The position numbers and the translations under genes were made by a program. A stretch of DNA of 62,853 nucleotides from Ichthyophonus hoferi (Eukaryota > Opisthokonta > Ichthyosporea > Ichthyophonida > Ichthyophonidae), in the NCBI GenBank assembly GCA_002751075.1, contig NAOQ01000049.1, positions 49,311 through 112,163 on the forward strand. Reading direction: 5' to 3'. Shown here one piece after another: positions 58,842 through 62,853 of this stretch; positions within the stretch are counted from its first letter, which is position 1, and each line of letters opens with the position of its first letter. The notes under the pieces were generated by a model, which did not search any database, had not been told where the DNA came from, and saw only the letters and a program-made list of their open reading frames with translations.

Positions 58842-58877
<36 letters not shown>
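58842..58877. repeat. (TA)n microsatellite beside the RAD23 start
   Basis: About 18 perfect TA repeats end 7 bases before the RAD23 ATG at 58885. They must lie in the 5' UTR or core promoter. Confidence 0.95.
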
Positions 58878-58879
<2 letters not shown>

Positions 58880-58884
58880 TCAAC

Positions 58885-61800
58885 ATGAAGGTCAAAGTTA
58901 AAACACTCACTCAGAAGGAATTTGAGTTGGAAGTGGAGGCAGATGAGAAGGTATATAGCCCACTAATCCTTGTCTATATTCCCCCGCTACACACTCCCTT
59001 TTTGTATTTTCTAGGTTGGGATCTCTTATTTTTCAAAGTAAAACCTATTTTGGCATAGTTTACCCACTGGAGGGTCTATTTACTATTTACCTTTTTTTCT
59101 AACGAGAATGTTTATGACCTACTAAGAATTATTAAGTAGTTTTAGGTCTACAACCCTCTGAGGGGACTGCTACAGGAACAGGGTGGTTGTACCAAGTGGG
59201 ACAGTATAAATCTTTTTGCCCTTTGCAGATTGTTTCTATTAAGGAGAAGATTAGAGACCACGAGGGTTTCGAGGTCTCGTCACAACGCCTCATCTATGCG
59301 GGTACGGACTTACTTCTTATACAGCTTACCCAGAGTATAGCTAGACCTTGTATCTGTACATCACCCAGAACTTTTGGCTTTAGTATCATCTAGTGGGCCC
59401 TATTCCTCTAATATATGTGAACCTTGCCTCCTATTGGGATCTTTCATTGGTAGAATTGTGAAGTTATGTCAGACAGCCTTGGCACACTGCACACCTTTAT
59501 ATTCCTCCCTTCTCTCCTATACCCAACTCTGGATTTCGCCCACTACAACATCGCTTACCCTATATTATAGTATACAGTTGTAAATAAGACTTGTGGAGAG
59601 ATTCATGAAGTTAGATAAAGAAAAAAGAAAGTCAGAAGGAGATAGAGGGAAAGAGGGACCTACAGCAACATTACTTTGTTGTTTTTCTCTTCAACCTTCT
59701 CCCCTCCTCTTACTTTTTAGGGTTATAATATTTACTTACTACTTGTATTTTTATTGTACGCTCAGTGGGGAACTGTAGTGTATGTACTAACTTATATAAT
59801 ATGGCCACACTCTAGGTAAGATCCTGATCGATAGTTCCAAGTTGTCGGACCATCAGGTCAGCGATGGAGATGCACTTGTTGTAATGGCAACCAAGGTATG
59901 CGTACAGTGTTAATTCTATTGCTACTTTAATATTTTCGAATTTGCCAGAATTCACTTTCTTGCCCTATTTATATTTCAATACACCTCTTTGTGTCTCTCT
60001 CTCCCTCTCTCCCCCTCTTCCACCCCTTCCACTCCTCTCTTATTGAGTGTAGTTTACCTTTTCTCTGTATAGGATGTTTCTCTAGACTATGCATAGACCC
60101 CCCTTTATACGCTATCTTTGTTTGGTGTTACTCCTACTATTAAACTCTAATGGCTAATGCAAAGGGCTAGACATCTACCCGACCTAGCGTGATATGGAGC
60201 CTATAGCATCGTGGTGTACATTGATTCCTAGAGTTGTCATATAATATGTAACAGAACTAGAAGGCATAACGTGATGAGTGGGCTGGTGAAATTTTTCTAG
60301 GCCTAATAAGGCTATATTCTTATAGCCAATCAGAGTGAGGGCAAGTGTGCCTGCTCTCCCTTTTATGAATCCATCTATAATATTTAAGGCACTAGGTTGG
60401 GCTTGACTTTAAACACTGACACATAGAAGTGTAGTATGTCTAGGGGATAGTAGTGTAGATGTGGCGTGTTTACTAGTAAAGGTCTGTCCCTGGGCTCATA
60501 AATAACCTGGGGCACCTTGTCTACCATGTGATAGGATATGGTTAGTGCATTGGCATAGTAGGGCCTTATTGGCCACCTAGAGGCACTACCTTTTGTATAC
60601 ATTTGGTTAAAAGATTAGTGGAGCAAAGGACTATGATTGAATGGTTAGTGGCTGTGTTGTTGTTATTGAGAAATGATAAATACCCAATAGGACATGCAGG
60701 TGTGTTAAGGCTAGTCTGTCATCCAATGGTAGTTGGTTGGCTCATAATTCTATGACTCTAAAAAGAGTTGTATGTGATGTAGCTGACGATATGGTATTGA
60801 ACCATACAGATGGTACCTAAGAAGGAGACTCCCCAGGAGGCTCCCGCTACAGCAGGTGAGCCATCGTAACATGCAGCCATGGCTGGATGATCTATTTGTA
60901 TCACCAATCATTTTTATTTGAGTTAGTTGATAGATTTGTGACATCAAGTCTATACGAGGACTGGTCATATGACAATAGGCCTTTATGATTTTCTGCTCTC
61001 CCCTTGATTGGGCATTGCACATTCACCATGCATCTATGATAGAGACGATTGGCTTATAGGTGGCACTGCTTGTATTCTCTCTCCCTCCCATCACCCAGTC
61101 CTATGATGAGCATGGCCCATTCATATTTTCAGTACTCCCCCTGGCACGTGTACAGTGTTGACTGTGTATATAGCCCTCTGTGACGTACATGCGTGACTCT
61201 CTTTGAAAATAATTGGTCAGTGTGGAGATACCAAATATTTAGAATAATACTTTGTTGCTATGGCACCCTGAATATACATCCAGTAACAATAGGAGCTTAC
61301 CCTGACTGACATGCCATATTCTTCCCTCTCTGTCTACAGCACCTACTATTCCTACGCCTACAGCACCCAATCCTGCAGCTGCCCCTGCCGTGGCCGATGT
61401 ATGTATATATGTCTTTCTGGCCTGCACGTTCTCATCATCCCTACTTTTTATTAGCCCAATATCATTGCCTCCCCTGTCACGCATAGTCCCCTCTGGGTCA
61501 CTCTCATTGATGCAGGTTGTCCTTATACCCTTCGCACCTGTACACCATAACCAGGTCTGTGGCCCCTATAGCCTACCCATTATACTAATGCTAGGTACTG
61601 CAGGTCAGCGAGACCCTAGTGAAGCAGCTTACAGATATGGGATTCCCTCGGGCTGAGGCAGTAGTTGCCCTTAGGGCGGCCTTTATGAACCCTGATAGAG
61701 CCGTGGAGTATTTGATGAATGTAGGTTGACATGACATTAATGTAACTAGGGTAGTGTGTAGGGCCTAGCCCAGGTAATACTTGGGAGCAGTGGGAAAGAC

Positions 61801-62778
61801 GTGGGAGGTATAGCATACCTAGGTCCATATAATAAGGCCTCACCCAGATACCACTATTGAAATACGTCCTTGTATACTAGTCAATGCGAGACTGTTATAA
61901 GGTTGTGATGGTTGTTTGCTTGGCAGAAGAAGGAGTGGCAGGGATAAATGGGAGGGTGGATGGGGTCGTATTAGCGTGTGTGGAAGAGAGCAAGGGAGAC
62001 CGTAGATAATTAGATTATATGTGGGCTTGCTTTCCTCCCTCTGTATTGTAACTAGGGTGGCTGCTTATTTCTACCATATGTCACAGGGTATTCCAGATAA
62101 TCTCCGTCAGGCCGCCACCGCACCTGCCCCTGCACACCAGGAGCTAGCCTCAGGTTAGTAGTGAGACTACCGCCTGTGAGATAATGCTTTACCTGCCCAC
62201 CGTATATTGGTGGTTTCCTTTTCCTGGCTCTTTCACTCTTTAATCTATTCCGACTACCTCTCTACCCTAACCTGCTCTACTATGGACATCCTTGTGGTAT
62301 CCTCCTGTGACTGACTAGATTGCCTTCCCTTCCACTACACAGGGCCCACTTCCACTCCAGCCACAAACCCCCCTGCAGAGAGTTAGTATTTCTGTGAGAT
62401 GAAAGTGTTGGTGGCTTGGTCTGTATATATCTATACCTGTGGATACACCCCTCTGTGTATAGGCCCTATCCCACCTAACCGACTGATCATATCCCCTGCC
62501 CAGATCCTTTGTTGTTTCTCTTGCAGCAGCCACAATTTCTTCAGATGCGTGCATTAGTTCAGAGTAACCCACAGACCCTACAACCCCTCCTAGCAGAGCT
62601 GGGCCATTCCAATCCCGACCTGCTGCGTGTAAGTCATGCTAGCTTCATTATTCCCTATAAAGGGATGTGCATAAACACTAATGTTTCCTTGTGTTGTTGA
62701 ATAGTCTTATAACAATATGGCCTTTCTCATCCTTTAAACTTGCAGATTGCAAGCGTACTAAAAGATAATCTAATCTGA
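58885..62778 (+). CDS. RAD23: RAD23 (UV excision repair / proteasome shuttle protein)
   Basis: RAD23 binds ubiquitin chains through UBA domains and the proteasome through its UBL domain, and stabilises XPC in nucleotide excision repair. Exons are 58885-58950, 59229-59301, 59816-59895, 60810-60855, 61340-61398, 61604-61720, 62087-62153, 62343-62381, 62504-62628 and 62746-62778, all in phase. The UBL reads MKVKVKTLTQKEFELEVEAD, then SIKEKIRDHEGFEVSSQRLI. A Pro/Ala linker follows. UBA1 is VSETLVKQLTDMGFPRAEAV then AAFMNPDRAVEYLMNGIPDN. The XPC-binding domain is FLLQQPQFLQMRALVQSNPQ then LLAELGHSNPDLLR. As read, the gene stops at 62778 without a second UBA (about 224 aa; human paralogues are 363-409 aa). 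A GT inside the last exon (near 62755) could instead splice past the window end, so the 3' end is uncertain. Confidence 0.93.
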
Positions 62779-62853
62779 CAATTGGCTAAGCGAAGTACTA
62801 TACAATAAGGAGTGTAGGACGGGGTGGTTGCTACCATGATGTGGCAAGCCTGA

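Larger units (their letters stand above)
52251..58884. other. AT-rich block B with diverged repeats
   Basis: About 6.6 kb of AT-rich sequence without a conserved gene. It carries several copies of repeats shared with block A, two mutually similar minus-strand ORFs (53056-53340 and 56259-56603), two segments that translate on the minus strand with the shared word SEGIDAL (near 52730 and 54920), and a hexamer microsatellite. It reads as old duplicated sequence, perhaps decayed gene copies. Confidence 0.5.

Noticed and set aside
52251-58884. Complete mobile element in block B
   Set aside because: Repeats are shared, but I found no terminal repeats, target-site duplications or transposase frame, so no element was called.

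Overview
This window looks like nuclear DNA from an animal. It carries seven recognisable multi-exon genes of conserved eukaryotic families, with GT-AG introns mostly 40-600 bp long, short intergenic spacers and one run of assembly Ns. Compact intron-rich genes, together with SMG1, a FANCF-like gene, FRG1 and SNX13, suggest an early-branching metazoan, possibly a demosponge. That taxon is inferred from gene style and is not proven. I rebuilt gene models by joining exons whose splice phases agree and whose translations align with remembered human orthologues; no database search was run.

Layout: (1) the 3' part of a sorting nexin of the SNX13 type (+, about 38-2297), convergent with (2) TAF12 (-, 3666-6895), a TFIID/SAGA histone-fold subunit with a long glutamine-rich N-terminus. 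(3) A 2.2-kb divergent spacer. (4) SMG1 (+, 9079-29190), the nonsense-mediated-decay PI3K-like kinase, about 20 kb in dozens of small exons. (5) An AT-rich, gene-poor block A (29191-37114) with one small secreted ORF and diverged repeats. (6) EXOC3/Sec6 (+, 37115-43182; 24 exons, every junction in phase), convergent with (7) FRG1 (-, 45941-49076), with a sequencing gap between them. (8) A 0.9-kb divergent promoter region. (9) A FANCF-like Fanconi anaemia core-complex gene (+, 49988-52250). (10) AT-rich block B (52251-58884), holding relatives of the block A repeats and two similar ORFs. (11) RAD23 (+, 58885-62778), whose 3' end is uncertain at the window edge.

The genes serve separate housekeeping roles: endosomal trafficking, transcription, RNA surveillance, exocytosis, RNA processing, DNA repair and proteasome delivery. 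They do not form a pathway. The most useful observations are the candidate non-vertebrate FANCF, the shortened insertion between the SMG1 kinase and FATC domains, the enlarged TAF12, the motif-rich FRG1/FANCF promoter, and the two AT-rich blocks that share old repeats.
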